The notes under the pieces were generated by a model that was given only the letters and a program-made list of their open reading frames with translations, had not been told where the DNA came from and did not search any database. A DNA stretch of 64,000 bases from Nocardioides cavernaquae. Its GTDB lineage: Bacteria > Actinomycetota > Actinomycetes > Propionibacteriales > Nocardioidaceae. The stretch is taken from contig NZ_QYRP01000002.1 in NCBI RefSeq assembly GCF_003600895.1, positions 2,108,001 through 2,172,000 on the forward strand, in the 5' to 3' direction. Shown piece after piece: positions 18,030 to 26,852 of the stretch. Position 1 is the first letter of the stretch; each line of letters starts with the position of its first letter. The position numbers and the translations under genes are program-made.

Positions 18030-18422
18030 ATGAAGCGCTTTCGTGAGGCCGTCGAGGCCCGTGACCTCGGGTCGGTGGCTGACCTGCTTGCCGACAACGT
18101 CGTGTTCACCAGTCCTGTGGCCCACAAGCCCTACGAGGGCAAGGCGATCACCGCGGCGATCCTCCAGACCGTGATCGAGGTGTTCGAGGACTTCCGCTAC
18201 GTGCGCGAGCTCGAGAGCACCGACGGTGCCGACAGTGCGCTGGTCTTCGAGGCGCGGGTGGGCGACAAGGCGATCACCGGATGCGATTTCATCCACGTCG
18301 ACGACGACGGGCGCATCGACCAGTTCATGGTGATGGTGCGACCGTTGAGCGCGGCGCAGGCGCTGGCTGCAGCCATGGGGGAGCGGTTCGACGACATCGT
18401 GAAGCGCGCCGGCCTGGGCTGA
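18030..18422 (+). CDS. SnoaL-like / NTF2-fold protein
   Basis: This protein of about 130 residues has the NTF2/SnoaL cone fold: FREAVEARDLGSVADLLADN at the N-terminus, then VVFTSPVAHKPYEGK, FEDFRYV and FIHVDDDGRIDQFMVMVRP. Members are ligand-binding isomerases, hydrolases or accessory proteins; the reaction cannot be read off. The ATG at 18030 begins just before the conserved first helix; an in-frame ATG at 17967 would add 21 residues. It is divergent from the Old Yellow Enzyme/TetR operon and shares its palindromic control region, so both may act on the same compound. Confidence 0.75.
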   Translation: MKRFREAVEARDLGSVADLLADNVVFTSPVAHKPYEGKAITAAILQTVIEVFEDFRYVRELESTDGADSALVFEARVGDKAITGCDFIHVDDDGRIDQFMVMVRPLSAAQALAAAMGERFDDIVKRAGLG

Positions 18423-18448
18423 CTCGATGGGGCAGGTCGCGCGCCGGA

Positions 18449-19381
18449 TCAGCTCGTGGTGCGCGTGACTAGCTCGGTGGGCTCCTTCCCGATCGCGATC
18501 GGCGGGGACCCGACGACGGGCTCGTCTGTCGGCGTACGTCGGCCGACTCGCTGGGCACCTGCTCCTGCCGCCACCACGAGCGCGATCCCGACCAGCTGGA
18601 ACGCGGCGGGCGTCTGGTGGAGGACCATCGCCCCGAGCAGCACGCCGAACGCCGGCTCGAGCGCCATCAGCGTCCCGAACGCCGTCGGTGTCATGTGGCG
18701 AAGTGCGACCATCTCGCACACGAACGGCAGCACGGGCATGAGGAGCGCCAGCCCGAGCGCGGTCAGCAGGACCTGGCCGCTGAGGTGACCGTGGGCCTGG
18801 GGGATGCCGGCCACCGCCGCGGTGAGTGCCGCGACCGGGATGGTGAGCGAGAGCCCCGTCGTGCCGGCGTACCGGTCGCCGATGCGCTGCGTCAGCAGGA
18901 TGTACGTCGCCCAGCCGACGCCGGCGAGCCCGGCGAAGGCGAGGCCGGCGGTGTTGATCTCGCCGGTCCACGGTCGCGTCATCAGCACGACTCCGACGAC
19001 GGCGAGGGCGGGCCAGGCGAGGGCGCTGCGGGCATGGGCGCGCCATGCGGCGACGGCGAGAGGGCCGAGGAACTCGACGGCGACGGCGGTGCCGAGCGGG
19101 ATGCGCTCGATGGCGGCGAGGAAGAAGACGGTCATCAGTCCGGTCGCCACACCGAGTACCAGGATCCACGGCACCTCTGGGCGCCGCAGCGACCGAAGCG
19201 GCGGACGCGCGATCGCGACGAAGATGACCGCGCCCATGCTCAACCGGAGCCACGCAGTGCCGGCCGGACCGACGGCGTCGATGAGGCCGACCGCGAGTGC
19301 CGAGCTCAGCTGGACGGAGAGCATGGCGGTGACGGCGACACTCCACGCCGGGACCGGCAGCGCGCCCGCGCGCGGGCTCAC
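18449..19381 (-). CDS. EamA/DMT-family transporter (RhtA-like)
   Basis: This 310-residue membrane protein has about ten hydrophobic segments arranged as two EamA repeats, as in RhtA-type exporters of amino acids and metabolites. The second repeat contains FGTLMALEPAFGVLLGA, a typical EamA stretch. The GTG at 19381 overlaps the stop of the XRE-cupin gene (GTGA), so the two are translationally coupled. The exported compound is unknown. A cytosolic cupin regulator joined to an exporter suggests ligand-induced efflux. Confidence 0.88.
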   Translation of the reverse strand: MSPRAGALPVPAWSVAVTAMLSVQLSSALAVGLIDAVGPAGTAWLRLSMGAVIFVAIARPPLRSLRRPEVPWILVLGVATGLMTVFFLAAIERIPLGTAVAVEFLGPLAVAAWRAHARSALAWPALAVVGVVLMTRPWTGEINTAGLAFAGLAGVGWATYILLTQRIGDRYAGTTGLSLTIPVAALTAAVAGIPQAHGHLSGQVLLTALGLALLMPVLPFVCEMVALRHMTPTAFGTLMALEPAFGVLLGAMVLHQTPAAFQLVGIALVVAAGAGAQRVGRRTPTDEPVVGSPPIAIGKEPTELVTRTTS

Positions 19382-19962
19382 GACCGCCCGCCGACGTCAG
19401 GCTCGAAGACGCTCAGGCGGAATCGAGCGGCTCGCTTCCCGGCGTTGGCGTAGCTGTGGGGCACGTCGCCAGGGAACGAGATGGCGTCGCCCTTGCCCAG
19501 CGCGAAGGTCTCGCCGGCGATGTCGAGAGTGACCGTCCCGGTGTCGACCATGAGCAACTCCTTGGTGCCGGCCGCGTGTGCCTCGGCGCCGTGGGCCTCG
19601 CCGGGCTCGAGGGTCCAGTCCCAGAGCTCGACGACGTCGGGACGCTCCGTGCCCGCCACGAGTACGCCGCGGCCCCCGTTGTCGCCGGTCCACAGCACCG
19701 CACCAGTGCCGGCCCGGGTCACCTTCACCGCGGCGGGCTCCGGGGTCTCGACGAGCGCCGGTAGCCCGACGCCCAGAGCGTCGCTGAGTCGCAGGAGCGT
19801 GCCGACGCTCGGGTTGGCTGCTCCCTGCTCGACGTTGATGACCATCCGGCGGCTCAGGTCAGAGGCGGTCGCCAACTGGTCGAGGGTCCAGCTGCGGGCC
19901 TGGCGTTCCTTGCGGACGCGGGCGCCGATGGCTGTGGCGAGGGAGGAGGTGGCTGCATCCAT
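19378..19962 (-). CDS. XRE-cupin regulator
   Basis: This 194-residue regulator has an N-terminal XRE helix-turn-helix (RKERQARSWTLDQLATASDL, then INVEQGAANPS) and a C-terminal cupin (about residues 115-190, ending KGDAISFPGDVPHSYANAG) that binds a small effector. The ATG at 19962 is chosen; a TATCCT element ends seven bases upstream of it, suggesting a leaderless transcript. An in-frame ATG at 19980 would lie inside the operator. It is followed without a gap by the EamA exporter and probably controls it. Confidence 0.88.
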   Translation of the reverse strand: MDAATSSLATAIGARVRKERQARSWTLDQLATASDLSRRMVINVEQGAANPSVGTLLRLSDALGVGLPALVETPEPAAVKVTRAGTGAVLWTGDNGGRGVLVAGTERPDVVELWDWTLEPGEAHGAEAHAAGTKELLMVDTGTVTLDIAGETFALGKGDAISFPGDVPHSYANAGKRAARFRLSVFEPDVGGRS

Positions 19963-19975
19963 AAGTGCAGGATAG

Positions 19976-19990
19976 TGCACTCAGAGTGCA
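19976..19990. promoter_or_regulatory. Palindromic operator of the XRE-cupin gene
   Basis: TGCACTCAGAGTGCA is a 15-base palindrome with CAG at its centre. A further AGTGCA half-site lies at 19964-19969. It sits in the presumed promoter spacer just upstream of TATCCT and the ATG at 19962, where bound protein would block transcription. Confidence 0.55.
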
Positions 19991-20011
19991 AGGATGAAAC
20001 CACCTCGACAC

Positions 20012-20458
20012 TCAGCCCGCGGCGCGGGTGATCAGCTCGGTCAGCTTCATCTCGATCGCGGCATTCATCGCGGTCACGGCGTACACCGTCGGCCAGATGT
20101 CGCCGTCGTCGAGCTGGGCGAACTCGTTGAACCCGACCTCCGCATAGCGCACCTTGAACTTCGCGGCCGGCTTGAAGAAGACGATGACCTTGCCGTCGCG
20201 CGCGTAGGCAGGCATGCCGTACCAGGTCTTGGGCGCCAGGTCCGGCGCGACCGTGGTGACGATGCGGTGCAGCGTCTCGCCGACCGCCTTGTCGGTGCCG
20301 TCCATCTCGGCGAGCTTGGCCAGGCAGTCGGCCAGGTCGGCCTCCGCCTTCTTGGCGCCGGCGCCCCGCTTCGACGATGCCTTGAGCTCGGCGGTGCGTT
20401 CCTTCATCGCGGCGATCTCGTCCTCGCTGAGCCCCGCGTACGTTGACTTCTCGCTCAT
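20012..20458 (-). CDS. DUF1801 / YdhG-like protein
   Basis: This 148-residue soluble protein belongs to the DUF1801 (YdhG/YdeI, 'iron chaperone'-like) family. The core is TLHRIVTTVAPDLAPKTWYG followed by MPAYARDGKVIVFFKPAAKF. A lysine/alanine-rich helical N-terminus precedes it. GAAGGAACG lies ahead of the ATG. The biochemical role of the family is not settled; some members bind Fe or act in cell-envelope stress. It ends 31 bases before the XRE-cupin operator and has the same orientation, but probably a separate promoter. Confidence 0.82.
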   Translation of the reverse strand: MSEKSTYAGLSEDEIAAMKERTAELKASSKRGAGAKKAEADLADCLAKLAEMDGTDKAVGETLHRIVTTVAPDLAPKTWYGMPAYARDGKVIVFFKPAAKFKVRYAEVGFNEFAQLDDGDIWPTVYAVTAMNAAIEMKLTELITRAAG

Positions 20459-20558
20459 GGTCGTTCCTTCCCTCGTGTGTCGATGACTCGAGCGTAGGGA
20501 GGGGAGCCGCGTGATGACTTCTCCGATCCTGCTCGATCACCGGAGCGGGGTCGGCGGC

Positions 20559-21776
20559 TCAGGCGGGTGAGGTGTTGCGCAGGCCGAGGACCGCGGCCGC
20601 GACACAGGCCAGGGCGGCGGCTGCCGCGAACCACGGATAGATCGCCGCGAGCCCCCACTCGGTCGCCGCGGCGCCGGCCGCGATCGTCGGGAACGCCATC
20701 GCGGAGTAGGCCAGCAGGTAGTACGCCGACATGGTCTCGCCGCGACGGTCCGCCGGGACGACGTTGGAGAGGTGGCGCAACGAGCCGCCGAAGCTGAGGC
20801 CGAACGCTCCGCCGAGGGCCGCAGAGACCGCGAACACGGCGTACGGGTTGTGGCTGATCAGAGCGGGGATGGTCAGCAGGAGGGTGGCCGCCATGGCCAC
20901 GTCCCCGATCAGTGCTGCGCGCCGCGCCTCGAGGTCGGTCACGACCATCTGGACCAGCGCTGCGGCGAAGGCCGACACCGCGACGACCGCACCGCCGAAG
21001 ACGAGGTTGTGCACGCCGGTCCTGGCGGCGGCGAGGGTCGGGAACAGTGAGAGGAGCACGCCCAGCACGGACCACGAGGCCATCACGCCGAGGGCTGCGA
21101 ACCAGAAGTCGGTCCGGATCTCGGCGGGGACCGACGGCTTTGCGATGCGCAACGGACCCGAGGTGCGGTCGGTGTGCGTCTCCCGGAGTGCCAGGACGCC
21201 GATGCCGATCGCGACCACGAGTGCGCCGATGACGACGAACGGCAGCCGGAGCGGGTACGGCGAGTACTGCGCGAGCAGCGAAGAGCAGAGGATCGCGAAG
21301 GTGATGCCGATGTTGAACGCCACGCCGCTGAGCTGACCCGTGCGACGGCCGTGGTCGGGCCGCAGGTCCATCAGTGCGGCGGCTCCGGCGACCACGATCG
21401 AACCGACGGCCGCGCCGTGCAGCGTCCGGGCGGCCAGCAGCATCCAGACGTTGCTGGCGAACAGGAAGATGACGAGTCCGACGACCAGCGTCACGGTCGC
21501 GGCGAGCAGGACCGGCTTGCGGCCGACTGAGTCCGAGATCGTGCCGGACACCAGGACCGCGCCGAGGGCTGCGAACGCGTAGACGGCGAAGACCACGGTC
21601 GTGGTGAGCGGGGTGAGGTGCCACTCGGACTGGTAGATCCCGTAGAGCGGGGCCGGCATGCCGGAGACGCCGAGCGCGATCCCGGTGAGGGTCAGGACCA
21701 GGCCGTAGGCCCATCGCTGGACCTCGGGGGAGTCTGCCAACGCGTCGACGGCGGGTGTGGCCGCTGCGCTCGTCAC
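20559..21776 (-). CDS. MFS transporter
   Basis: This 405-residue membrane protein has 12 predicted hydrophobic segments and the MFS loop motif SGTISDSVGRKPVLL between helices 2 and 3. The GTG at 21776 overlaps the MarR stop by three bases, so it is co-translated with the regulator. It resembles sugar/drug efflux members with a single duplicated fold. The substrate is unknown; the MarR partner suggests a toxic or aromatic compound. The stop lies about 100 bases from the upstream end of the DUF1801 gene. Confidence 0.88.
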   Translation of the reverse strand: MTSAAATPAVDALADSPEVQRWAYGLVLTLTGIALGVSGMPAPLYGIYQSEWHLTPLTTTVVFAVYAFAALGAVLVSGTISDSVGRKPVLLAATVTLVVGLVIFLFASNVWMLLAARTLHGAAVGSIVVAGAAALMDLRPDHGRRTGQLSGVAFNIGITFAILCSSLLAQYSPYPLRLPFVVIGALVVAIGIGVLALRETHTDRTSGPLRIAKPSVPAEIRTDFWFAALGVMASWSVLGVLLSLFPTLAAARTGVHNLVFGGAVVAVSAFAAALVQMVVTDLEARRAALIGDVAMAATLLLTIPALISHNPYAVFAVSAALGGAFGLSFGGSLRHLSNVVPADRRGETMSAYYLLAYSAMAFPTIAAGAAATEWGLAAIYPWFAAAAALACVAAAVLGLRNTSPA

Positions 21777-22231
21777 GGTGTGGTCGCGGGGAACGCAACC
21801 CCGTTGAGCGCCTGGACCACCGGCGCCAGCTCGGGCTGCTCGTCGGCGAGTACCAGCGCCCTGGCGAGCGCGTCGTCATGGAGGGGCCGCGCTGTGCGGT
21901 AGAGCTTGCGCCCTGCCGGGGTGAGCTCGGTGTAGATGCCGCGGCGGTCGTCGGCGCACAGGATGCGGGTGAGCAGTCCCCGGTCCTCGAGGCGGGTGAC
22001 CAGGCGCGTGGTCGCGCTGGGGGAGAGGGCGGCAGCCCGGGCCAGCTGCTGCATGCGCATGTGCCAGCCGTCCTGGCGGCTGAGCGCGTCGATCACGGTG
22101 TACTCGACGACCGACAGCCCGGCCGCACCCGCGAGCGCACGCTCGAGCTCTGCCTCGATCAGGCCGTGCAGGGCTGCGAGGGTCCGCCAACCCTGGGCGC
22201 GGACCTCGAGCGCCTCGTCCGTGATACCCAT
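21773..22231 (-). CDS. MarR-family repressor
   Basis: This 152-residue winged-helix repressor contains GLSVVEYTVIDALSR, the recognition region LARAAALSPSATTRLVTRLE and the wing DDRRGIYTELTPAGR. The ATG at 22231 has GGAGG seven bases upstream; an in-frame ATG at 22246 would hide this site inside the gene. It is first in an operon with an MFS transporter and divergent from a second MFS gene. MarR proteins usually respond to phenolic or electrophilic ligands, so it likely controls efflux in both directions. Confidence 0.92.
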   Translation of the reverse strand: MGITDEALEVRAQGWRTLAALHGLIEAELERALAGAAGLSVVEYTVIDALSRQDGWHMRMQQLARAAALSPSATTRLVTRLEDRGLLTRILCADDRRGIYTELTPAGRKLYRTARPLHDDALARALVLADEQPELAPVVQALNGVAFPATTP

Positions 22232-22277
22232 CGGGCCTCCTTGCACGAAAGAACAGATCTTTGCTTGCGCTGGTTAC

Positions 22278-22326
22278 TTGCGTGTGCAACGATAACTTTC
22301 ATCACGCAACATCCAGCGTGTGCAAC
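22278..22326. promoter_or_regulatory. Repeated MarR-type sites between divergent MFS operons
   Basis: TTGCGTGTGCAA (22278-22289) is a palindrome, and GCGTGTGCAAC occurs at 22280-22290 and again at 22316-22326. A weaker ACGCAAC lies between them. These fill the promoter of the rightward MFS gene (start 22355). Binding by the MarR protein at 21773 is inferred. Confidence 0.5.
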
Positions 22327-22354
22327 TACTCTCTCACATCCAGAGGAGAAACCC

Positions 22355-23545
22355 ATGCCCCTCGGTCTGATCGCTCTCGCACTCGGGAGCTTCGGCATCG
22401 GGCTCACCGAGTTCGTCATCATGGGCCTGCTCCCGGAGGTCGCTGCTGACTACGGCGTCTCCGAGTCTGCGGCCGGCTGGCTGATCTCCGGCTACGCCCT
22501 GAGCGTGGTGGTCGGCGCCCTGGTCCTCACGGCGGCCACCACGCGCCTGGACCGCAAGAAGGTCCTGCTCGGCCTTGTCGTGCTCTTCATCGTCGGCAAC
22601 GTGATCACCGCGGCCGCGCCGACCTACAGCATCGCCATGACCGGCCGCATCGTCGCGGCACTGTGCCACGGCGCCTTCTTCGGCATCGGCGCGGTCGTCG
22701 CTGCCGGCCTCGTCGCACCCGAGAAGAAGGCCGGTGCGGTCGCGATCATGTTCACCGGCCTCACCGCCGCCAACGTGCTCGGCGTCCCGTTCGGCACCTT
22801 CCTGGGCCAGCAGGCCGGCTGGCAGGCCACGTTCTGGGCGATCGCCGGCATCGGGGTCATCGCCCTGGTCGGCATCGCGCTCCTCGTCCCCGACCTCCGG
22901 ACCGGCACCGAGGAGGTCAGCCTGCGCCGTGAGCTCGGCGCGTTCGCCTCCGGCCAGGTCTGGTTCTCGCTCGTGATCACGGTCCTCGCCTACGGCGGCA
23001 TGTTCGGCGCCTTCACCTACATCGCCTACACGCTCACCGAGGTGTCCGGCTTCGCCTCGTCGACCGTCCCGTGGCTGCTGGTCCTCTTCGGCGCCGGCCT
23101 GGTCGTCGGCAACTGGGTCGGCGGTCGCCTGGCAGATCGCTCCATCGACGGAACGCTGATCGGCGTGGTCGCAGCACTCGTCGTCGTCCTCGCCGGGTTC
23201 GGGCTCGTGGCGGGCTCCCAGCCCGCGACCATCGTCGCGCTCTTCCTGATGGGCACGCTCGGGTTCGGCACCGTGCCGGCGCTGCAGAGCCGCGTCATGG
23301 CGTACGCCGGTCAGGCTCCGACGCTTGCGTCCGGTGCCAACATCGGAGCGTTCAACGCGGGCAACGCACTCGGCGCCTGGGCGGGCGGAGTCGGCATCTC
23401 TGCCGGCCTCGGCTACACCGCACCCATCTGGATCGGTGCGGGCATCACCGCGCTCGGCCTCGTGGTCGTGCTCATCGCGCGGACAGCAGCCACCAGCTCG
23501 CTCCGGACCGCAGCGGCCGCTGAACCGGCCGTCGCCACCGTCTGA
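22355..23545 (+). CDS. MFS transporter, Cmx/AraJ-like efflux family
   Basis: This 396-residue, 12-helix MFS protein is of the chloramphenicol-efflux/arabinose-exporter-like group: GIGLTEFVIMGLLPEVA in helix 1, RLDRKKVLLGLV in loop 2-3, and RIVAALCHGAFFGIGAVVAA in helix 4. AGAGGAGA precedes the ATG at 22355, and in-frame codons further upstream overlap the MarR gene. It is followed 43 bases later by an aldo-keto reductase, suggesting an export/reduction detoxification unit. Which compound it exports is not shown. Confidence 0.9.
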   Translation: MPLGLIALALGSFGIGLTEFVIMGLLPEVAADYGVSESAAGWLISGYALSVVVGALVLTAATTRLDRKKVLLGLVVLFIVGNVITAAAPTYSIAMTGRIVAALCHGAFFGIGAVVAAGLVAPEKKAGAVAIMFTGLTAANVLGVPFGTFLGQQAGWQATFWAIAGIGVIALVGIALLVPDLRTGTEEVSLRRELGAFASGQVWFSLVITVLAYGGMFGAFTYIAYTLTEVSGFASSTVPWLLVLFGAGLVVGNWVGGRLADRSIDGTLIGVVAALVVVLAGFGLVAGSQPATIVALFLMGTLGFGTVPALQSRVMAYAGQAPTLASGANIGAFNAGNALGAWAGGVGISAGLGYTAPIWIGAGITALGLVVVLIARTAATSSLRTAAAAEPAVATV

Positions 23546-23588
23546 CCGTCCTCACCCCACTCCTGACCACCCGAAAGCAGGCAGAACC

Positions 23589-24422
23589 ATGACCGTCCCC
23601 ACTGTTCCGACCGTCACCCTCAACAACGGCGTCACGATGCCGCAGCTCGGCTTCGGCGTCTTCCAGGTGCCCGATGACGAGACCGCGGCTGCCGTGACCA
23701 CCGCCCTCCAGGCCGGCTACCGCAGCATCGACACCGCCGCCATCTACGGCAATGAAGCAGGCGTCGGCCGCGCCATCGCCGACTCCGGCATCTCGCGGGA
23801 GGAGCTCTTCCTCACCTCGAAGGTGTGGAATGCCGACCAGGGCTACGACGCCACCCTTCGCGCGTACGACGCGTCCCTGGCGCTGCTCGGCACCGACCAC
23901 CTCGACCTCTACCTGATCCACTGGCCCACTCCGAGGAAGGAGCTCTTCGTCGACACCTGGCGGGCGTTGGAGCAGATCTACGCCGACGGCCGCGTGCGCG
24001 CGATCGGGGTCTCCAACTTCGAGCCGGAGCACCTGCGCCAGGTCGTCGAGGCCGGCAGCGTCGTGCCCGCGGTGAACCAGGTCGAGCTGCACCCCGCCTT
24101 CCAGAACCGCGACGTGGCGGCCGCTGACGCGGCGCACGGGATCCTGACCGAGGCCTGGAGCCCGCTCGCCCAGGGCGCCGTCCTCGGCGAGGCGATGGTG
24201 ACCGAGCTGGCCACCCGGCACGGCAAGACGCCCGCGCAGGTGATCCTGCGCTGGCACCTGCAGCAGGGCCGCATCGTGATCCCGAAGTCGGTCACCCCGT
24301 CGCGCATCGCGGAGAACATCGACCTCTTCGACTTCTCGCTGACCGACGAGGAGCTGGCAGCGATTGACTCACTCGAGAACGACGGCCGCACCGGCCCGCA
24401 CCCGGACGAGTTCCACGGCTAG
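23589..24422 (+). CDS. Aldo/keto reductase
   Basis: This 277-residue NADPH-dependent carbonyl reductase has a TIM-barrel fold. The catalytic tetrad is present: the Asp and Tyr in SIDTAAIYGNEAGVG, the Lys in LFLTSKVWN and the His in YLIHWPTP. The C-terminal IPKSVTPSRIAEN binds the cofactor phosphate. It belongs to the 2,5-diketo-gluconate reductase-like group. It follows the MFS gene and probably shares its promoter. Its stop overlaps the convergent permease stop, sharing CTAG. Confidence 0.93.
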   Translation: MTVPTVPTVTLNNGVTMPQLGFGVFQVPDDETAAAVTTALQAGYRSIDTAAIYGNEAGVGRAIADSGISREELFLTSKVWNADQGYDATLRAYDASLALLGTDHLDLYLIHWPTPRKELFVDTWRALEQIYADGRVRAIGVSNFEPEHLRQVVEAGSVVPAVNQVELHPAFQNRDVAAADAAHGILTEAWSPLAQGAVLGEAMVTELATRHGKTPAQVILRWHLQQGRIVIPKSVTPSRIAENIDLFDFSLTDEELAAIDSLENDGRTGPHPDEFHG

Positions 24423-25213
24423 GACTCCGGGGCCAGCCCGAGCGCGTTCATCGTGAGCCGCTCAACCAGCTGGGCGGCGATGTAGAGCAGCACCGAGGTC
24501 AGCGTGGTCACCACCAGCAGCGCCCAGACCAGGTCGAACTGGTAGACCGCCAGCGCCTCGTTGACCGCCTTGCCGATGCTCGGTGGCGTCGTGAAGAACT
24601 CCGCGATCAGCGCGCCGGTGATCGCTCCGGGCACGGAGACCCGGATCGCCGCGAACACCGACGGCAGCGCCGAGGGGTAGGCCGCACGCAGGAGGACGTC
24701 GGAGGTCGTGCCGCCGTAGACCCGGATCACGTCCTCCATCTGCGCGCTGAGCGAACGCAGGCCGAACGAGATCGTCACCAGTGCGGGGAAGAAGACCACG
24801 ATGCCGCTCATCACCGCGACGGTCGCGAAGCCGTTGCCGAACACGAGGGTGATGATCGGCGCGAGCGCGACGAGCGGGATCGTGCGCACCACCATGGCGG
24901 CGGGCATGGTGGCGGCCTCGACCCCCTTCGACAGGTAGGTCGCGGTGGCGACCGCTGAGGCAGCCGCGAGGCCCGCGACGAATCCGATGCCCGCGTCGAG
25001 CAGTGTCTGGCGCAGCGGCGCGAGCACGGCGCGGCGGTGCTCGGCGGCATCGGGCGTGCCGAAGAGGTAGTCCAGCACCTCGGCCGGACGACGCGTGACC
25101 AACGGGCTGACGTCGGAGACCTGGAGCAGCACCGTCCAGGCGACCAGGAGGCTGACCACCACGAAGGCCAGGTTGGCCGCGGGCCGGAGGGCGGGGCGGA
25201 GGGTGGCGATCAT
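24419..25213 (-). CDS. ABC transporter permease (SsuC/ThiX-like)
   Basis: This 264-residue membrane protein has about six hydrophobic segments and the binding-protein-dependent permease loop (MEDVIRVYGGTTSDVLLRAA). Its start overlaps the stop of the preceding permease gene (TGATG). With the second permease, ATPase and binding protein it forms an NMT1/taurine-type importer. The operon lies immediately after purine catabolic genes, so a purine-related or pyrimidine-like substrate is likely, but this is inferred from context. Confidence 0.9.
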   Translation of the reverse strand: MIATLRPALRPAANLAFVVVSLLVAWTVLLQVSDVSPLVTRRPAEVLDYLFGTPDAAEHRRAVLAPLRQTLLDAGIGFVAGLAAASAVATATYLSKGVEAATMPAAMVVRTIPLVALAPIITLVFGNGFATVAVMSGIVVFFPALVTISFGLRSLSAQMEDVIRVYGGTTSDVLLRAAYPSALPSVFAAIRVSVPGAITGALIAEFFTTPPSIGKAVNEALAVYQFDLVWALLVVTTLTSVLLYIAAQLVERLTMNALGLAPES

Positions 25214-26031
25214 CAGGGCTGCCCCTTTGCCCACGGGGTGACGGTGCGCCCGATCAGGCCGATCAGCACGTAGGCCAGGCCGGAGACCAGCGCGCAGCTC
25301 AGTCCGAGGGTCCACGCCAGCGCGGTCTCGCGGTTGTTCTGTGCGAGGTAGAGCGACGGCCCCACTCCGACCTCGAGGTGCCGGTCGAACCACTCGCCCA
25401 GCAGTGCGCCGAGGTAGGCCGTCGGGGCTGCCAGCTGCAGAGTGCTGAAGATGGCGGGGAGCGCGGACACCACCCGCACCCGGAAGAACTGCTGGACCGA
25501 ACCGCCGCCATAGACGCGCACGACGTCGAGGCTGGTGCGATCTGCCGACTGGAAGCCGACGACCGCACCGACGACGGTGGTGAAGACGACCAGGAGCGCG
25601 GCGAGGTCGACGGCTGTCTGGGAGATGCCGCCGACGGTCGGGATCTCGTGGCAGATGATCAGGATCGGCGCGAGGACCACGATCGGCACGCAGTAGGTGA
25701 TCACCGAGAACTGCATGATCACCGGCTCCAGCCAGGGCACGAGCAGCACCACGGTCGCGAGTGCGAGCGCGATCCCCACGCCCCAGAGGTAGCCGATCGC
25801 CGCCTCGTGGAGCGTGATCGCGAAGATCCGCTCGTAGTAGCCGAAGCCCTGGTCGTGGAACTCGCGGACCACCGCGAGCGGCGTCGGAATGCCGTGACCC
25901 TTGAGCAGGAACGCTGCCGTCAGCCACCACAGCACGATCAAACCGGCGAGCGAAGCTGCACCCACCCCCGCGGTGCGCAGCTTCTCGGGGTCCGGCCGGA
26001 GCCTGCCTCGCAGTCCTGCCCTCCCTGCCAT
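25213..26031 (-). CDS. ABC transporter permease
   Basis: This 272-residue permease has about six membrane segments and the cytoplasmic loop SLDVVRVYGGGSVQQFF, which couples to the ATPase. The ATG at 26031 overlaps the ATPase stop; a GTG one codon upstream is possible. It is distinct from the adjacent permease, so the importer uses a heterodimeric channel rather than the homodimer usual for taurine-type systems. The substrate is unknown but is probably a nucleobase-type compound, given the neighbouring genes. Confidence 0.9.
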   Translation of the reverse strand: MAGRAGLRGRLRPDPEKLRTAGVGAASLAGLIVLWWLTAAFLLKGHGIPTPLAVVREFHDQGFGYYERIFAITLHEAAIGYLWGVGIALALATVVLLVPWLEPVIMQFSVITYCVPIVVLAPILIICHEIPTVGGISQTAVDLAALLVVFTTVVGAVVGFQSADRTSLDVVRVYGGGSVQQFFRVRVVSALPAIFSTLQLAAPTAYLGALLGEWFDRHLEVGVGPSLYLAQNNRETALAWTLGLSCALVSGLAYVLIGLIGRTVTPWAKGQP

Positions 26032-26852
26032 CACTCGTCCTCCGCGGCCGCGCCGCCGGTGCCGAAGAGGAGCTCGCTCGCGTGGTCGTGGAGCGCGTGG
26101 AACTCCGGCGTGCGCAGCATGTCCGGCGTGCGTGGTCGGGGGAGGTCGACGTCGATGACCTCCTGCACGCGACCCGGCCGGGCGCTCATGACCGCGACCT
26201 TGTCGGAGAGGAAGATCGCCTCAGAGATGCCGTGGGTGACCATCAGCGTGGTGGCCGGCTTCTCGGTCCAGATCCGCAGCAGCTCCAGGTTGAGACGCTG
26301 CCGGGTCATGTCGTCGAGCGCGCCGAACGGCTCGTCGAGGAGGAGGACCGACGGCCGCACCACCAGCGCGCGGGCAATGGAGACACGCTGCCGCATGCCG
26401 CCGGAGAGGTGCGCCGGCTTGGCCTTCTCGAAGCCCTCGAGTCCGACGAGCTTGATCAGCTCCTGAACCAGGCCGGCATCGGCGGAACGTCCCGACACCT
26501 GGAAGGGCAGGCGGATGTTGGACTCCACGCTGCGCCACGGGAGAAGGGCCGAGTCCTGGAAGGCGATGCCCAGCGCGTTGTCCTGACGCAGCTCTGCCGG
26601 CGTCCTCCCGTTGACCAGCGCCGTGCCCGAGGTCGGTTCCTCGAGCCCGGCCAGGATCCGGAGGATCGTCGACTTGCCGCAGCCCGAGGGTCCGAGCAAC
26701 GACAGGAAGCTGCCCTCGTCGGTGAAGAGCGTGGCGTCCTGCAGTGCGGTCACCTTGCGGCGGCCGCTGGTGAAGGTCTTGGTCAGCTCGTGGACCCTGA
26801 CGCCGGTGCCGGTGGAACCCGGCACCGGCGTCAGGTCGGTGGAGATCGTCAC
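26031..26852 (-). CDS. ABC transporter ATP-binding protein (SsuB/TauB type)
   Basis: This 273-residue ATPase has Walker A (GPSGCGKST), Q-loop (FQDSALLPW), signature LSGGMRQR, Walker B ([12 protein letters not shown]) and the switch His (VTHGISEA). It powers the adjoining two permeases. The GTG at 26852 overlaps the binding-protein stop by four bases. Its sequence is closest in style to nitrate/sulfonate/taurine importer ATPases, as expected with an NMT1-type binding protein. Confidence 0.95.
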   Translation of the reverse strand: MTISTDLTPVPGSTGTGVRVHELTKTFTSGRRKVTALQDATLFTDEGSFLSLLGPSGCGKSTILRILAGLEEPTSGTALVNGRTPAELRQDNALGIAFQDSALLPWRSVESNIRLPFQVSGRSADAGLVQELIKLVGLEGFEKAKPAHLSGGMRQRVSIARALVVRPSVLLLDEPFGALDDMTRQRLNLELLRIWTEKPATTLMVTHGISEAIFLSDKVAVMSARPGRVQEVIDVDLPRPRTPDMLRTPEFHALHDHASELLFGTGGAAAEDE

